Below, piece after piece: positions 17,778 to 26,743 of a DNA stretch of 64,000 bases. The number at the start of each line of letters is the position of its first letter. The first letter of the stretch is position 1. The DNA lies in the NCBI RefSeq assembly GCF_017833415.1, contig NZ_JAFICC010000015.1, positions 62,001-126,000 on the forward strand, read 5' to 3'. The stretch comes from Flavobacterium sp. 1355 (GTDB lineage: Bacteria; Bacteroidota; Bacteroidia; Flavobacteriales; Flavobacteriaceae). The notes under the pieces are model-generated. The model made no database searches and had not been told where the DNA came from. It saw nothing but the letters and a program-made list of their open reading frames with translations. The position numbers and the translations under genes are program-made.

Positions 17778-18242
17778 TTAATTATCGTCTTTACAGGTAA
17801 AAACATGCCCGGAACCATCTGTTTCTAATTGATATAATGCTTTTCTAAGATTGGCACCAAGATTTAATGCAATAGAACGTAATATATGTTTTAAATCATT
17901 AAAATCATACGGTTTTACAAAATAACACATAGAACCAAGCTCTAATGCAATATCCATATCTTTTTTATGTGAAGACGTCGAAATCATAATCACAGGTATA
18001 TCCTGATAACGTTTATCGTTTTTTAGGATTTTTAAACATTCCCAACCACTCATAATAGGCATATTTACGTCAAGAAAGATAAGTTCAGGAATCTGATCAA
18101 GGCTTTCAAGTACTTGTAGCGCTTCTTTACCATTCGCAGCACATTCACAAATAATATTTTCATCAATATCTTCTAATGCCTCACAGAACATTTCTGTATC
18201 ATCCATATCATCATCGGCCAGTAAAATTATTTTTTTTCTCAT
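17778..18242 (-). CDS. Single-domain response regulator (CheY-like)
   Basis: A receiver domain without an output domain. It has the acidic pocket LLADDDMDDTE, the phospho-accepting aspartate in LIFLDVNMPIMSGWE, the Ser/Thr switch MISTSS and the lysine in KPYDF. I chose the ATG at 18242, directly after the kinase stop (TAATATG); an ATG at 18260 would add six residues and overlap the kinase by 17 nt. It belongs to the Rcp1/CheY-like group often paired with phytochrome-like or multi-PAS kinases and is almost surely the partner of the upstream kinase. Confidence 0.92.
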   Translation of the reverse strand: MRKKIILLADDDMDDTEMFCEALEDIDENIICECAANGKEALQVLESLDQIPELIFLDVNMPIMSGWECLKILKNDKRYQDIPVIMISTSSHKKDMDIALELGSMCYFVKPYDFNDLKHILRSIALNLGANLRKALYQLETDGSGHVFTCKDDN

Positions 18243-18243
18243 A

Positions 18244-21200
18244 TTAAATGTCATTTTCATTTTGCTTTATTGGGAGTGTTATAACAAATGTGGCGCCTTC
18301 ATCTGGAGTACCAATAGCTTTTATGTTTCCGCCATGTCGCTCTACTATCTTTTTGCAAAGTGACAATCCTAATCCCGTACCTTCATAACTGTCCTTAGAA
18401 TTGAGGCGCATAAAAGTTTCAAAAATACGTTCGGCCTGACTAGGCTCAAAACCAATTCCATTATCTTTTAAGGTAATTAAGGCGAAGTCTCCGTCTTTTT
18501 CTGATGTAATCGTTATAACCGGAGGTGTATCTGCTTTTGCAAATTTGATGGAGTTATTAATAAGATTATAGAAAAGCTGATAAAGTAACACTAAAGCCCC
18601 TTCTAGCTTTGGAAGATTAGAATAATGGATTTTTCCGTCTGTTCTTTGCAAAGAAACCTCCAAATCAGTTTCAATATTTTTTATGATCTCATTTAAATCT
18701 ACGAGTGTGTGTTTTTGCAGATCTGCATTGATCTTAGAATAGGCTAAAACACCATCGATCATATTAAACATACGATCTGTCGCAACATGGATTCTTTCTA
18801 TATATCGTGCAGAAGTTTTATCTAATCCTTCCTGAAGATGTTCTTCTAACCGGCTGGTAAATGTTTTTATTTTGCGTACAGGCTCTTTTAAGTCGTGAGA
18901 TGCCACGTGGGCAAACTGCTGCAAATCTTCATTGGAGCGCTGGAGTTCTTTTGTACGTTCGGTCACAAGGCTTTCCAGTCTTTCGGTAATTGATCTGTGT
19001 TCGTGAATATCAGTGCAGGTACCAAACCATTTTGTAATAACTCCTGACTCATCTTTTATGGGTATTGCTTTACCTAAGAACCATTGATATTGTCCCGTAT
19101 TAATATTTTTTATCCTGAATTCAAGTTGAAATAATTTGCCGCTTTCAACACAGCCGTACCAGGTGTCCATTGCCAATTTCAAATCATCAGGATGTGTAAA
19201 TGGTGTCCAGCCGATAGCAACTGCTTCTTTTTCATTGACACCAGTAAGTTCCTGCCAGCGCTTATTATAATAATCCAGGTGACCGTCTGCCCTTGACGTC
19301 CAGATTATTTGGGGAACAAGATCTGCAAGCTGCCTGAATTTTTCTTCGTTTTCTTTTATTATTTGCTCTATTTCTTTTTGTGAAGTAATATCGCTTGCTG
19401 CTCCAAACCACTCTAAGATATTATTATCATTGTCAAGAATAGGAATTGCCCTTGAAAAAGTCCAGCCCAAAGTACCATTCTCGTTTAATACCCGATATTC
19501 TAATTCAAATACGCTTTTATCAGCTATAGATTTAGCAATTAGATTCTTTACTTTTTCACGGTCATCCGGATAAATATGTTCATCAATCCAGTTAAATATT
19601 GGTTCTCTGGTATCTGATAAAAATCCGCGTCCGTCTTCCATGTTATACATTATAGTCCAATCCGGATTCATGCAATAAACTACGTCAGAGGAAGCGTTTA
19701 CCAAAGCGCGGAAACGATTTTCACTTTCTTCCATTTTTTTTCTGGCAACCACTTGCTGTGTAACATCGATTGCCACCTGAATCATACCTGTGATCTGACC
19801 ATCTTCTATTAATGGACGATAAGACAGATTGTAGTAATAATTGCTCGTAATACCTGTGCGGTTATGCCGGACAAGTACTTCACTTTGATCAAAAGGAACT
19901 CCTTTATGATACACCTTCTCGACCTGCTCCCACACATACTGCCCTTTGAGCTCAGGTAAAACATCGATAAGCGGCATCCCAACAATTTCTTCTCCACGGC
20001 CAATCATTTGCAGCATGTGTTTATTTATCTGCTCAATAACCAAATCGTCTCCTTTTAGTATCAAGGTCGGGCAAGGAGTCTGGTCAATCATTGATTTTAA
20101 TCTTCTCTCACTATCTTCTAATTTTCTTCTGGCATGCACTTGTTCTGTAACATCTATAGCCATATGCAATACAGCCGAACTTCCTTCAGCTTCTAATATA
20201 GAATCGTATGAAAAATTAAAATAGCGACGTTGCAGCTTCCCTTCAATCATTAAATCAACAGGCTGTTCATTTCCTCTGAAGGGTATTCCGGTTCTTTGAA
20301 CATTAATAACAGTTTGAAGTGCCGGCTGACCACTAAGTTCAGGCAAGGCATCAACCATTTTTTTTCCAAGTGCTTCCTCTGCAGTATTTTTATTCATAAA
20401 CTGCAGCATTGGCTTATTGATGGTCTCAATAACAACATCTTCACCTTTAGATAGCAGCATGGCAATCGGAGATTGCTCAATCATAGTCCGAAAACGGGTT
20501 TCACTTCGCTGCATTTTTTCTTCCGCTTGTTTTATCTCCGTAATATCCCGGGTTGTTCCCGCAATAGATTCCACTTCTCCCTGATCATTAAAAACAGGAG
20601 CAAAAATATAATCGTAAATGCGTTTACCTAATACAGCGTGCGGAAAAGATACTGTGCCCCTAACCCTTTCTTTAGTAGCCACAACTTCATCAATTTCCCT
20701 TTCGTGCATTAGTGCATGCCATTCCTCATACCCATTTTCTCTTAAACCGCGCCCGATTGCATCTTCTTCAGATTTACCCCACATAGTGAGTAATGCTTTG
20801 TTAGCATAAGTAAATTTATAAGAGAGGTCAAAGACATACACCAGATCAGGTGTATTGTTTGTAATAGAATCAAATAGGCGTTTTTGCTGATCTGCAGCAA
20901 TTAGTGCATTATCTGCAAATAGTTCTGCTTGTTTTTTTTCTGTTATGTCTTCTGTAGTGACAATCAAAAGCTCATCTTGTTTTGAGGCAGTAAATCGGAA
21001 CCAGTGGTTCATTCCCTCACCAGTATACCATTTTTCAAAATTAGCAGTGGTACCAGTTTCGGCAACTTCAATAAATTGTTCCAGTATTCCGTTTTCTTTC
21101 ACAATAGGAAAAAGTTCGCTGTACCGTTTGCTTTTATAATCTACATCACCAATCCAGTTATGTGCATAATTTGTATTGAATAGCAATATAGAAAAATCTT

Positions 21201-21303
21201 CAACTCTGGCTTTGTCATTGTATACAAATTGCATCACAGCAATACCATTTGATGCAGAGTTAAAAACGGTTTGAAAGAGATTTTTGTTTTCTATTAACTC
21301 CAT
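18244..21303 (-). CDS. Multi-PAS sensor histidine kinase
   Basis: A 1019-residue kinase. I count six PAS-type modules joined by PAC-like endings such as 'TTEDITEKKQAE', 'TTRDITEIKQAEE', 'MAIDVTEQVHARRK', 'VAIDVTQQVVARKK', 'AASDITSQKEIEQ' and 'TCTDIHEHRSITE'. A coiled coil, HisKA with phospho-acceptor ASHDLKEPVRKIK, and HATPase_c (NLINNSIKFAKAD, DNGIGFEP, GTGLGLSLCKKI) follow. No membrane segments are visible, so it is probably cytosolic. PAS3 and PAS4 are similar to each other, suggesting internal duplication. The response regulator gene follows immediately. Confidence 0.93.
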   Translation of the reverse strand: MELIENKNLFQTVFNSASNGIAVMQFVYNDKARVEDFSILLFNTNYAHNWIGDVDYKSKRYSELFPIVKENGILEQFIEVAETGTTANFEKWYTGEGMNHWFRFTASKQDELLIVTTEDITEKKQAELFADNALIAADQQKRLFDSITNNTPDLVYVFDLSYKFTYANKALLTMWGKSEEDAIGRGLRENGYEEWHALMHEREIDEVVATKERVRGTVSFPHAVLGKRIYDYIFAPVFNDQGEVESIAGTTRDITEIKQAEEKMQRSETRFRTMIEQSPIAMLLSKGEDVVIETINKPMLQFMNKNTAEEALGKKMVDALPELSGQPALQTVINVQRTGIPFRGNEQPVDLMIEGKLQRRYFNFSYDSILEAEGSSAVLHMAIDVTEQVHARRKLEDSERRLKSMIDQTPCPTLILKGDDLVIEQINKHMLQMIGRGEEIVGMPLIDVLPELKGQYVWEQVEKVYHKGVPFDQSEVLVRHNRTGITSNYYYNLSYRPLIEDGQITGMIQVAIDVTQQVVARKKMEESENRFRALVNASSDVVYCMNPDWTIMYNMEDGRGFLSDTREPIFNWIDEHIYPDDREKVKNLIAKSIADKSVFELEYRVLNENGTLGWTFSRAIPILDNDNNILEWFGAASDITSQKEIEQIIKENEEKFRQLADLVPQIIWTSRADGHLDYYNKRWQELTGVNEKEAVAIGWTPFTHPDDLKLAMDTWYGCVESGKLFQLEFRIKNINTGQYQWFLGKAIPIKDESGVITKWFGTCTDIHEHRSITERLESLVTERTKELQRSNEDLQQFAHVASHDLKEPVRKIKTFTSRLEEHLQEGLDKTSARYIERIHVATDRMFNMIDGVLAYSKINADLQKHTLVDLNEIIKNIETDLEVSLQRTDGKIHYSNLPKLEGALVLLYQLFYNLINNSIKFAKADTPPVITITSEKDGDFALITLKDNGIGFEPSQAERIFETFMRLNSKDSYEGTGLGLSLCKKIVERHGGNIKAIGTPDEGATFVITLPIKQNENDI

Positions 21304-21610
21304 TGTTATTTTTAATGCATAAAAAGCACTGCTGCTTTTTTTAATTATTGAACCTAATTTATAATTTTTTAGTCCATAAATTATCTCTTATAACAATGCT
21401 AATGAATATCTATGTACTGATTTATTTACTATAGCTAATATAAAATATTATTACAAGAATCCCTAAAATTATTGAGAAGTAAAATGAAATGCCGGGAACA
21501 TCAAATAAATAAAGGAATTGAAAATATTTTCCTAAAAAAAAACAGAAGAATCTTTTAGATGTTTTGAAACCTTTCCTATAAAAATAATTCATGATAATGA
21601 AACATTTTAA
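21304..21610. other. Gap upstream of the kinase and downstream of the tRNA cluster
   Basis: About 300 nt of AT-rich sequence. It must contain the kinase promoter (minus strand), but I see no convincing box, repeat or gene. Confidence 0.4.
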
Positions 21611-21637
21611 AACAAAAAAGTCACTGATTACAGTGGG
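21611..21637 (-). terminator. Terminator ending the tRNA cluster transcript
   Basis: Read on the minus strand, a small hairpin CACTG-TAAT-CAGTG is followed by ACTTTTTTG. It lies just after the last tRNA-like gene. Confidence 0.65.
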
Positions 21638-21645
21638 TTTAAGTG

Positions 21646-21719
21646 TGAACGCAGAAGGATTCGAACCTTCGATCGTCCCGATTGAAATCGGGATGCTTTT
21701 ACATCTGAGCTATGCACAC
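21646..21719 (-). pseudogene. tRNA-Arg-like pseudogene with replaced anticodon arm
   Basis: The 5' part (GCATAGCTCAG) and the T-arm plus acceptor 3' strand (GAAGGTTCGAATCCTTC, TGCGTTC) match the neighbouring tRNA-Arg(TCT). The acceptor 5' strand (GTGTGCA) no longer pairs properly, and the anticodon arm is replaced by the palindrome TCCCGATTTCAATCGGGA. A 5-bp stem leaves a 6-nt loop, so no normal 7-nt anticodon loop can form. It is probably not a functional decoding tRNA. Confidence 0.75.
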
Positions 21720-21737
21720 TAAAAACCATTACAAAAC

Positions 21738-21766
21738 AAAAAAGCCACTCGGTTTGAGTGGCTTTT
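21738..21766 (-). terminator. Hairpin terminator downstream of tRNA-Arg
   Basis: On the minus strand, AAAAGCCACTC-AAACC-GAGTGGCTTTTTT forms an 8-9-bp stem followed by a T-run. The A-rich other side makes it potentially bidirectional. Confidence 0.8.
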
Positions 21767-21768
21767 CG

Positions 21769-21842
<74 letters not shown>

Positions 21843-21874
21843 ATTTGTTTTTAAACTTTATGGCAAAGTTCTTG

Positions 21875-21949
21875 TCGGGGTGGCAGGATTCGAACCTGCG
21901 GCCTCCTGCTCCCAAAGCAGGCGCGATAACCGGGCTACGCTACACCCCG
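21875..21949 (-). tRNA. tRNA-Pro (anticodon TGG)
   Basis: 75 nt: acceptor CGGGGTG/CACCCCG, anticodon stem CCTGC/GCAGG with loop TTTGGGA (anticodon TGG), T-arm GCAGG-TTCGAAT-CCTGC, discriminator A. No CCA is encoded. Confidence 0.95.
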
Positions 21950-21950
21950 A

Positions 21951-22026
21951 GCTTTAGACATAGATTCGTATCTGTGGTCTTCCCGATCTCAATCGGGACA
22001 CGATAACCGGGCTACGCTACACCCCG
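21951..22026 (-). pseudogene. tRNA-Pro-like pseudogene with replaced anticodon arm
   Basis: The first 27 nt (acceptor 5' strand, D-arm and following GTTATCG) are identical to the adjacent tRNA-Pro. The anticodon arm is replaced by the palindrome TCCCGATTGAGATCGGGA, the T-arm is degenerate (CACAGATACGAATCTATG), and the 3' acceptor strand no longer pairs. It looks like a partial duplication of tRNA-Pro carrying the same type of hairpin as the tRNA-Arg-like pseudogene. Confidence 0.75.
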
Positions 22027-22041
22027 AAGGCAAAAATTAAG

Positions 22042-22125
22042 CGGAGAGACAGGGACTCGAACCCTGGCGACGGTTACCCGTCGACAGATTAGCAATCTGC
22101 TCCATTACCGCTCTGGCACCTCTCC
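22042..22125 (-). tRNA. tRNA-Ser (anticodon GCT)
   Basis: 84 nt with the long variable arm of tRNA-Ser. Acceptor GGAGAGG/TCTCTCC, anticodon loop TTGCTAA (anticodon GCT), T-arm CAGGG-TTCGAGT-CCCTG, discriminator G. It is the first gene of the minus-strand cluster. Confidence 0.95.
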
Positions 22126-22364
22126 ATGCTCAAGGAACGTGTCCTATTTTGCGGTTGCAAATGTAGTACAACATTCAATATCTCACAACTATTTTCGTGC
22201 TTTTTTTATATTTTTTTTAATCTTTTTTTTAAAAGACTTCACAATCAAACAAATAGAATTAATAAAAATTTCATCTTAATTTAAAATACATCCGAATTAA
22301 ACCAAAATTTGAATTTGTTCAAATAATGAGTAAATTTGCTAGATTAACTAATATTACACAGAAA

Positions 22365-23543
22365 ATGAACAAAAGAGTTGTTATCGTTTCTGCCGTTAGA
22401 ACACCTATCGGAAGTTTCATGGGAGGTTTATCTACCGTACCCGCACCAAAATTAGGTGCTGCCGCTATAAAAGGAGCACTGCAAAAAATTAACCTTGACC
22501 CAAAATTAGTTGATGAAGTTTTTATGGGGAACGTTATTCAGGCCGGAGTCGGACAAGCTCCTGCACGTCAGGCGGCAATTTTTGCCGGTTTGTCTGATGA
22601 AGTTTCCTGTACAACTGTAAACAAAGTTTGTGCCTCAGGAATGAAATCTGTAATGTTAGCTGCCCAGGCAATTAGCTGCGGAGATGCTGAAATCGTAGTG
22701 GCCGGAGGAATGGAAAACATGAGTTTGATTCCACATTACGTACAAATGCGTGCAGGAAACAAATTTGGCCCTGCAACAATGCTGGACGGAATGCAAAAAG
22801 ATGGCTTAACAGATGCTTATGATAATAACGCAATGGGAGTTTGCGCTGACTTATGTGCATCAGAGTATAAAATTACTCGTGAAGAACAAGACAATTACGC
22901 TATTCAGTCTTATGAAAGAAGTGCAAAAGCATGGGATGCAGGAAAATTTGACAACGAAGTTGTGCCTGTAGAAGTACCACAAAGACGCGGAGAACCTGTT
23001 ATCTTTTCTAAAGATGAAGAATATACTAATGTGAAATTGGATAAAATCCCTTCATTAAGTCCTGTTTTTACAAAAGACGGAACTGTAACTGCCGCAAACG
23101 CCTCAACAATCAATGACGGAGCTGCTGCATTGGTTTTAATGTCTGAAGAAAAAGCAAATGCATTAGGTTTAAAACCTCTAGCTTACATAAAAGGATACGC
23201 AGATGCAGCGCAGGAACCAAAGTGGTTTACCACAAGTCCGGCAAAAGCATTACCAAAAGCATTAGACAAGGCCGGAATCGCTATTGGCGATGTTGATTAT
23301 TTCGAATTCAACGAAGCTTTTTCTGTAGTTGGTTTAGCCAATTCAAAAATACTAAATCTTGATAACAATAAGGTAAATGTAAACGGTGGAGCCGTTTCCT
23401 TAGGACATCCGCTGGGTTGTTCGGGAGCGAGAATTATCGTAACTTTATTAAATGTTTTAGAGCAGAATAATGCTAAAACCGGTGCAGCAGCAATTTGCAA
23501 CGGCGGTGGCGGTGCTTCAGCAATTGTTATCGAAAGAGCTTAA
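22365..23543 (+). CDS. Acetyl-CoA C-acetyltransferase (thiolase)
   Basis: A 392-residue thiolase II. The start MNKRVVIVSAVRTPIGSF (22365) matches family N-termini; an ATG at 22326 would add 13 residues. The nucleophilic Cys89 is in VNKVCASGMKS, the His motif is GHPLGCSGARI and the second active-site cysteine is in AAICNGGGGASAIVIE. It condenses two acetyl-CoA or cleaves acetoacetyl-CoA, in fatty-acid, ketone or mevalonate-pathway metabolism. No beta-oxidation partners are adjacent. Confidence 0.95.
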   Translation: MNKRVVIVSAVRTPIGSFMGGLSTVPAPKLGAAAIKGALQKINLDPKLVDEVFMGNVIQAGVGQAPARQAAIFAGLSDEVSCTTVNKVCASGMKSVMLAAQAISCGDAEIVVAGGMENMSLIPHYVQMRAGNKFGPATMLDGMQKDGLTDAYDNNAMGVCADLCASEYKITREEQDNYAIQSYERSAKAWDAGKFDNEVVPVEVPQRRGEPVIFSKDEEYTNVKLDKIPSLSPVFTKDGTVTAANASTINDGAAALVLMSEEKANALGLKPLAYIKGYADAAQEPKWFTTSPAKALPKALDKAGIAIGDVDYFEFNEAFSVVGLANSKILNLDNNKVNVNGGAVSLGHPLGCSGARIIVTLLNVLEQNNAKTGAAAICNGGGGASAIVIERA

Positions 23544-23558
23544 ATAATAATATTTTAG

Positions 23559-23592
23559 ATTAGGAGTTATCTAAACTTAACTCCTAATTTTC
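23559..23592 (+). terminator. Hairpin terminator after the thiolase gene
   Basis: An 11-bp stem ATTAGGAGTTA / TAACTCCTAAT is followed by a short T-run. It lies between thiolase and the peptidase gene. Confidence 0.75.
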
Positions 23593-23611
23593 AACTTATA
23601 AATCACCCTAA

Positions 23612-24373
23612 ATGTTCGGAATTTGTAATCTAGCCATAGTACCCGTTCGATCTGAACCTAGTGACAGAAGTGAAATCGTTACACAACTTTTGTTTGGTGA
23701 GCACATCGAAATTTTAGAACGACAAAACCAATGGTCCAAAATAAAAATTCAGTTTGATGATTATCAAGGCTGGGTCGATTCTAAACAATATCAAATAATT
23801 TCCGAAGCAAATTATAATCAGCTGAGCAACGAAGCCATTATCCTCAATGCCGACTTAATTGATTACATTACCGCACCCAACAATTTATTGCTGCCAATTC
23901 CGCTTGGTGCCTCACTGTCTTTTCTTAACAATAGCGAAATCAATACTTCTAATTTCGATTTTGAAGGAACAAAAACCAGCGGTGTAAAACCAAAAAATGC
24001 CTTAATAGCCACAGCATTTATGTATCTGAATGCGCCTTATCTCTGGGGCGGAAAAACACCATTTGGCATAGATTGCTCCGGTTTTACTCAGATGGTTTAC
24101 AAACTAAACGGTTATAAAATACATCGTGACGCCTCACAACAGGCATTAGAAGGAGAACCTTTGAGTTTTATTGAAGAAAGTGAAGTTGGCGATCTGGCTT
24201 TTTTCGACAACGAAGAAGGCAATATAATCCACGTTGGCATCATAATGGAAAACAACTATATCATTCACGCCAGCGGAAAAGTTCGCATTGACCGTCTGGA
24301 TCACTTAGGAATTTACAATCCTGAATTGAATAAACACACTCACAAACTTAGAGTGATTAAGAAGATTATTTAA
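23612..24373 (+). CDS. NlpC/P60 (C40) peptidoglycan endopeptidase with SH3-type domain
   Basis: A 253-residue cell-wall hydrolase. The N-terminal half (about 1-65) looks like a bacterial SH3 domain (PVRSEPSDRSEIVTQLLFGE). The C-terminal C40 domain (about 128-253) has APYLWGGKTPFGIDCSGF with nucleophile Cys155, His207 in IHVGIIM and His219 in IIHASG. It likely cleaves gamma-D-Glu-L-Lys/DAP peptide bonds. No signal peptide is evident, as in YkfC-type cytosolic recycling enzymes. Confidence 0.93.
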   Translation: MFGICNLAIVPVRSEPSDRSEIVTQLLFGEHIEILERQNQWSKIKIQFDDYQGWVDSKQYQIISEANYNQLSNEAIILNADLIDYITAPNNLLLPIPLGASLSFLNNSEINTSNFDFEGTKTSGVKPKNALIATAFMYLNAPYLWGGKTPFGIDCSGFTQMVYKLNGYKIHRDASQQALEGEPLSFIEESEVGDLAFFDNEEGNIIHVGIIMENNYIIHASGKVRIDRLDHLGIYNPELNKHTHKLRVIKKII

Positions 24374-24375
24374 AC

Positions 24376-24545
24376 ACCAATTTCACAAATTAACACAAAT
24401 CTACAGCGAAAAAAATCTCTTTTTTTCTGCCACAAATTTCACAAATTCACACAAATTAAAAATCATTTAAATCTGTGTAATCAGTTGCAAACAAAAGAAA
24501 AAAACCGCGATAATTCGTGTTTTCGCTAGCGAATCCGAGTCATCC
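24376..24545. repeat. Degenerate copies of the CACAAATT-type palindromic repeat
   Basis: Repeated TTTCACAAATT / ACACAAATT segments, GCCACAAATTTCACAAATTC and a downstream GTGTAATCAGTTGCAAAC resemble worn arms of the repeat family that is perfect at 29013-29169. No gene lies in this segment. Confidence 0.55.
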
Positions 24546-24558
24546 GCGGGCCAATTTA

Positions 24559-25404
24559 TCATGCACTAATCCGAATCGTCTTCCTAAATTCCGAAGGACT
24601 ATTCCCTTTTTGCTTTTTGAAAAATTTATTAAAGTGACTTTCATCCGTAAAGCCAAATTCATAAGCAATTTCATTGATTCGCTTATCACTAAACTGCAAA
24701 CGATGTTCAATCAGTTTCGTTTTATAATTGCTGATATATTGCTGCATTGTTTCATTAGCATGCTTCTTAAAATAGCGTCCTAAATACGTATTCGAAATCC
24801 CGAAATACACACTAAGCGACTCCGCCTTAATCCTTTCCGGATAATAAATATTGTTCTGAATATATTGCAGAATATCCATCGCCTTAGCCTCACAGCCAAT
24901 ATTTACCTGTTCCGGCAAATACTTCGCAATATTTCGCGCTACAACAATAATCAGGGTATTCACCAACTGCTGAATCAGTTCCTTATTATAAACATCCTTG
25001 TCCTGATGTTCACGAATAATCGCTTCCACCATAACCTTTACCAGACACTTATCTGCATCATTTTTCAAAATACAGCCCGGCTGGTGATTTGCATTCTGCA
25101 AAATATATTCCAAACGCTGAATATTCTCATTTTGCAGACTCGAGTTCTTCAAATAAATATCATTAAACCTCAAAAAGAAAAACTTTGTTTTGGTCTCAAT
25201 AGTAAAATTATGGCAATCCTCTGGCGACAATAAAAACATATGTCCCGCATCATATTCAAAAATATTTTTATTAATGCATTGCGAACCTGTTCCGCTTAGA
25301 ATATAAACCAATTCAAAGAAATTATGACGATCCCCAACATCCGGATATTTATCCAGAGTTTCAAAGGAAACAGTAAACGGTTCGTATAAATTTTCTTTTT
25401 TCAT
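24559..25404 (-). CDS. AraC-family transcriptional regulator
   Basis: A 281-residue regulator from the ATG at 25404 (MKKENLYEPFTVSFE); an upstream ATG at 25467 gives an unlikely N-terminal extension. An N-terminal cupin-like domain (DVGDRHNFFELVYILSGTGSQ) is followed by a C-terminal AraC double HTH (SVYFGISNTYLGRYFKKHAN; INEIAYEFGFTDESHFNKFFKKQKGNSPSEFR). It is divergent from an aldo/keto reductase gene, its probable target, repeating the arrangement at 14.8-16.8 kb. Confidence 0.93.
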   Translation of the reverse strand: MKKENLYEPFTVSFETLDKYPDVGDRHNFFELVYILSGTGSQCINKNIFEYDAGHMFLLSPEDCHNFTIETKTKFFFLRFNDIYLKNSSLQNENIQRLEYILQNANHQPGCILKNDADKCLVKVMVEAIIREHQDKDVYNKELIQQLVNTLIIVVARNIAKYLPEQVNIGCEAKAMDILQYIQNNIYYPERIKAESLSVYFGISNTYLGRYFKKHANETMQQYISNYKTKLIEHRLQFSDKRINEIAYEFGFTDESHFNKFFKKQKGNSPSEFRKTIRISA

Positions 25405-25446
25405 AACGTACAAATTATTTGAAGCTGCAAATTTACATAAAAAACA

Positions 25447-25454
25447 CAAATATA
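25447..25454 (-). promoter_or_regulatory. -7 promoter box (TATATTTG) for the AraC gene
   Basis: On the minus strand TATATTTG lies 43 nt upstream of the ATG at 25404. On the plus strand, TAATTTTG at 25482-25489 could serve the divergent aldo/keto reductase gene (ATG at 25523). Confidence 0.45.
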
Positions 25455-25522
25455 TACAAGTTAACACTCTTAAAAATGGTATAATTTTGCCAAATGAAAT
25501 TTAAGATTTAAAATATAACATT

Positions 25523-26509
25523 ATGGAATATAGAAAATTAGGCAATACCGAACTTGAATTATCAACTATTACATACGGCGCATTTGCCATTGGCGGAAAC
25601 ATGTGGGGCGGAAACGAAAAAGCAGATTCAATCGCTTCTGTTCAGGCATCAATCGACCACGGCGTAACGACAATTGACACTGCTCCTTTTTACGGATTTG
25701 GTTTAAGCGAAGAAATGATTGGCGAAGCACTAAAATCTCACGACAGATCAAAAGTGCAGTTATTGACAAAATTTGGCCTGGTTTGGGACGGAAGCAATAA
25801 CAGAAAAGGCGATTTCTTCTTCGATGCCGATGACAACGGAAAGAAAATCCCGATTTATAAATACGCCTCAAAAACCAACGTTATAAAAGAAATAGAAGAA
25901 AGCCTAAAACGTCTTCAAACCGATTATATTGACCTATTGCAAATTCACTGGCCAGATACCACAACGCCAATTTCTGAAACTATGGAAGCCGCAGAAACCT
26001 TAATTCAACAAGGAAAAATCAGGGCTTTTGGAGTTAGCAATTATAGTACTGAGCAAATTAAGGAAGCACAAAAAACAATCAAAATCGCATCAGATCAGGT
26101 GGCCTACAGTATGCTGAACCGCAAAATCGAAGCGGAGCTGATTCCCTTTACAATGTCAGAAAATATCGGAATTATTGCCTACAGCCCGATGGAAAGAGGA
26201 TTGCTAACAGGTAAATATTTTACAGACGGTAAACTAAAAGACAACGATCACAGAAATGGATATTTTAATCAGTTTGATCTTCAAAAAGTAAAAACTTTAG
26301 TCGAAGAGCTAACTTCTTTGGCACATGCAAAAGAAATAAGCTTATCACAATTGGTTTTGCGCTGGACCACATTACAAAAAGGAATTTCAATCGTTTTGGC
26401 CGGTGCCAGAAATGCAGAACAAGCCATTTCAAATGCAAACGCAATGAGTTTCGATTTATCAGCTTCAGAATTAGAATTTATAGATCAGGCAATTTCAAAA
26501 TTAAAATAA
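25523..26509 (+). CDS. Aldo/keto reductase
   Basis: A 328-residue (alpha/beta)8-barrel reductase. TIDTAPFYGFGLSEEMIGEAL carries the catalytic Asp and Tyr, LLTKFGLVWDG the Lys, and LLQIHWPD the His position; the cofactor region is VLAGARNAEQAISNA. It differs clearly from the enzyme at 14775, so the two are not a recent duplication. It is probably controlled by the divergent AraC regulator and may form a redox/electrophile-detoxification group with the MdaB-like and ABM genes downstream. Confidence 0.93.
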   Translation: MEYRKLGNTELELSTITYGAFAIGGNMWGGNEKADSIASVQASIDHGVTTIDTAPFYGFGLSEEMIGEALKSHDRSKVQLLTKFGLVWDGSNNRKGDFFFDADDNGKKIPIYKYASKTNVIKEIEESLKRLQTDYIDLLQIHWPDTTTPISETMEAAETLIQQGKIRAFGVSNYSTEQIKEAQKTIKIASDQVAYSMLNRKIEAELIPFTMSENIGIIAYSPMERGLLTGKYFTDGKLKDNDHRNGYFNQFDLQKVKTLVEELTSLAHAKEISLSQLVLRWTTLQKGISIVLAGARNAEQAISNANAMSFDLSASELEFIDQAISKLK

Positions 26510-26541
26510 AATAATTTAAAAAGAAAAAAGGCTGCTTTAAG

Positions 26542-26571
26542 CTTTGTCAAAGTTCAAAATTTTGACAAAGC
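26542..26571. repeat. CTTTGTCAAAGTT hairpin repeat
   Basis: Inverted repeat CTTTGTCAAAGTT / AATTTTGACAAAG. Related elements occur at 46697-46729 and 58919-58951. It may also act as a terminator-like structure after the aldo/keto reductase gene, although no T-run follows. Confidence 0.6.
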
Positions 26572-26633
26572 CTGACATAGCTATGCCTTTAAAAAATTAA
26601 AATCATAAAAAAAAATTGGGTGTGTCCCTTCGG

Positions 26634-26712
26634 GCCGGGCTATCCGTTCCAATCTTTTTGTGCATCCCGAAGCCTCGGGACGGCACAAAAAGGATTTACA
26701 CTCCTATCCCTC
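26634..26712. repeat. Dispersed structured repeat, copy B
   Basis: GGGCTATCCGTTCCAATC, then the hairpin TTTTTGTGC + TCCCGAAGCCTCGGGA + GCACAAAAA, then GGATTTACACTCCTATCCC. It shares its outer boxes with the copies at 11533 and 57805; the inner TCCCGAAGCCTCGGGA loop is the same as in copy C. Confidence 0.8.
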
Positions 26713-26743
26713 ACACAAACATTTTCATAATAATATTAAAGAC

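Noticed and set aside
21646..21719. Functional tRNA-Glu (TTC in the loop)
   Set aside because: The acceptor stem does not pair and the palindromic arm gives a 6-nt loop, so a normal anticodon arm cannot form; the body is clearly tRNA-Arg-derived.
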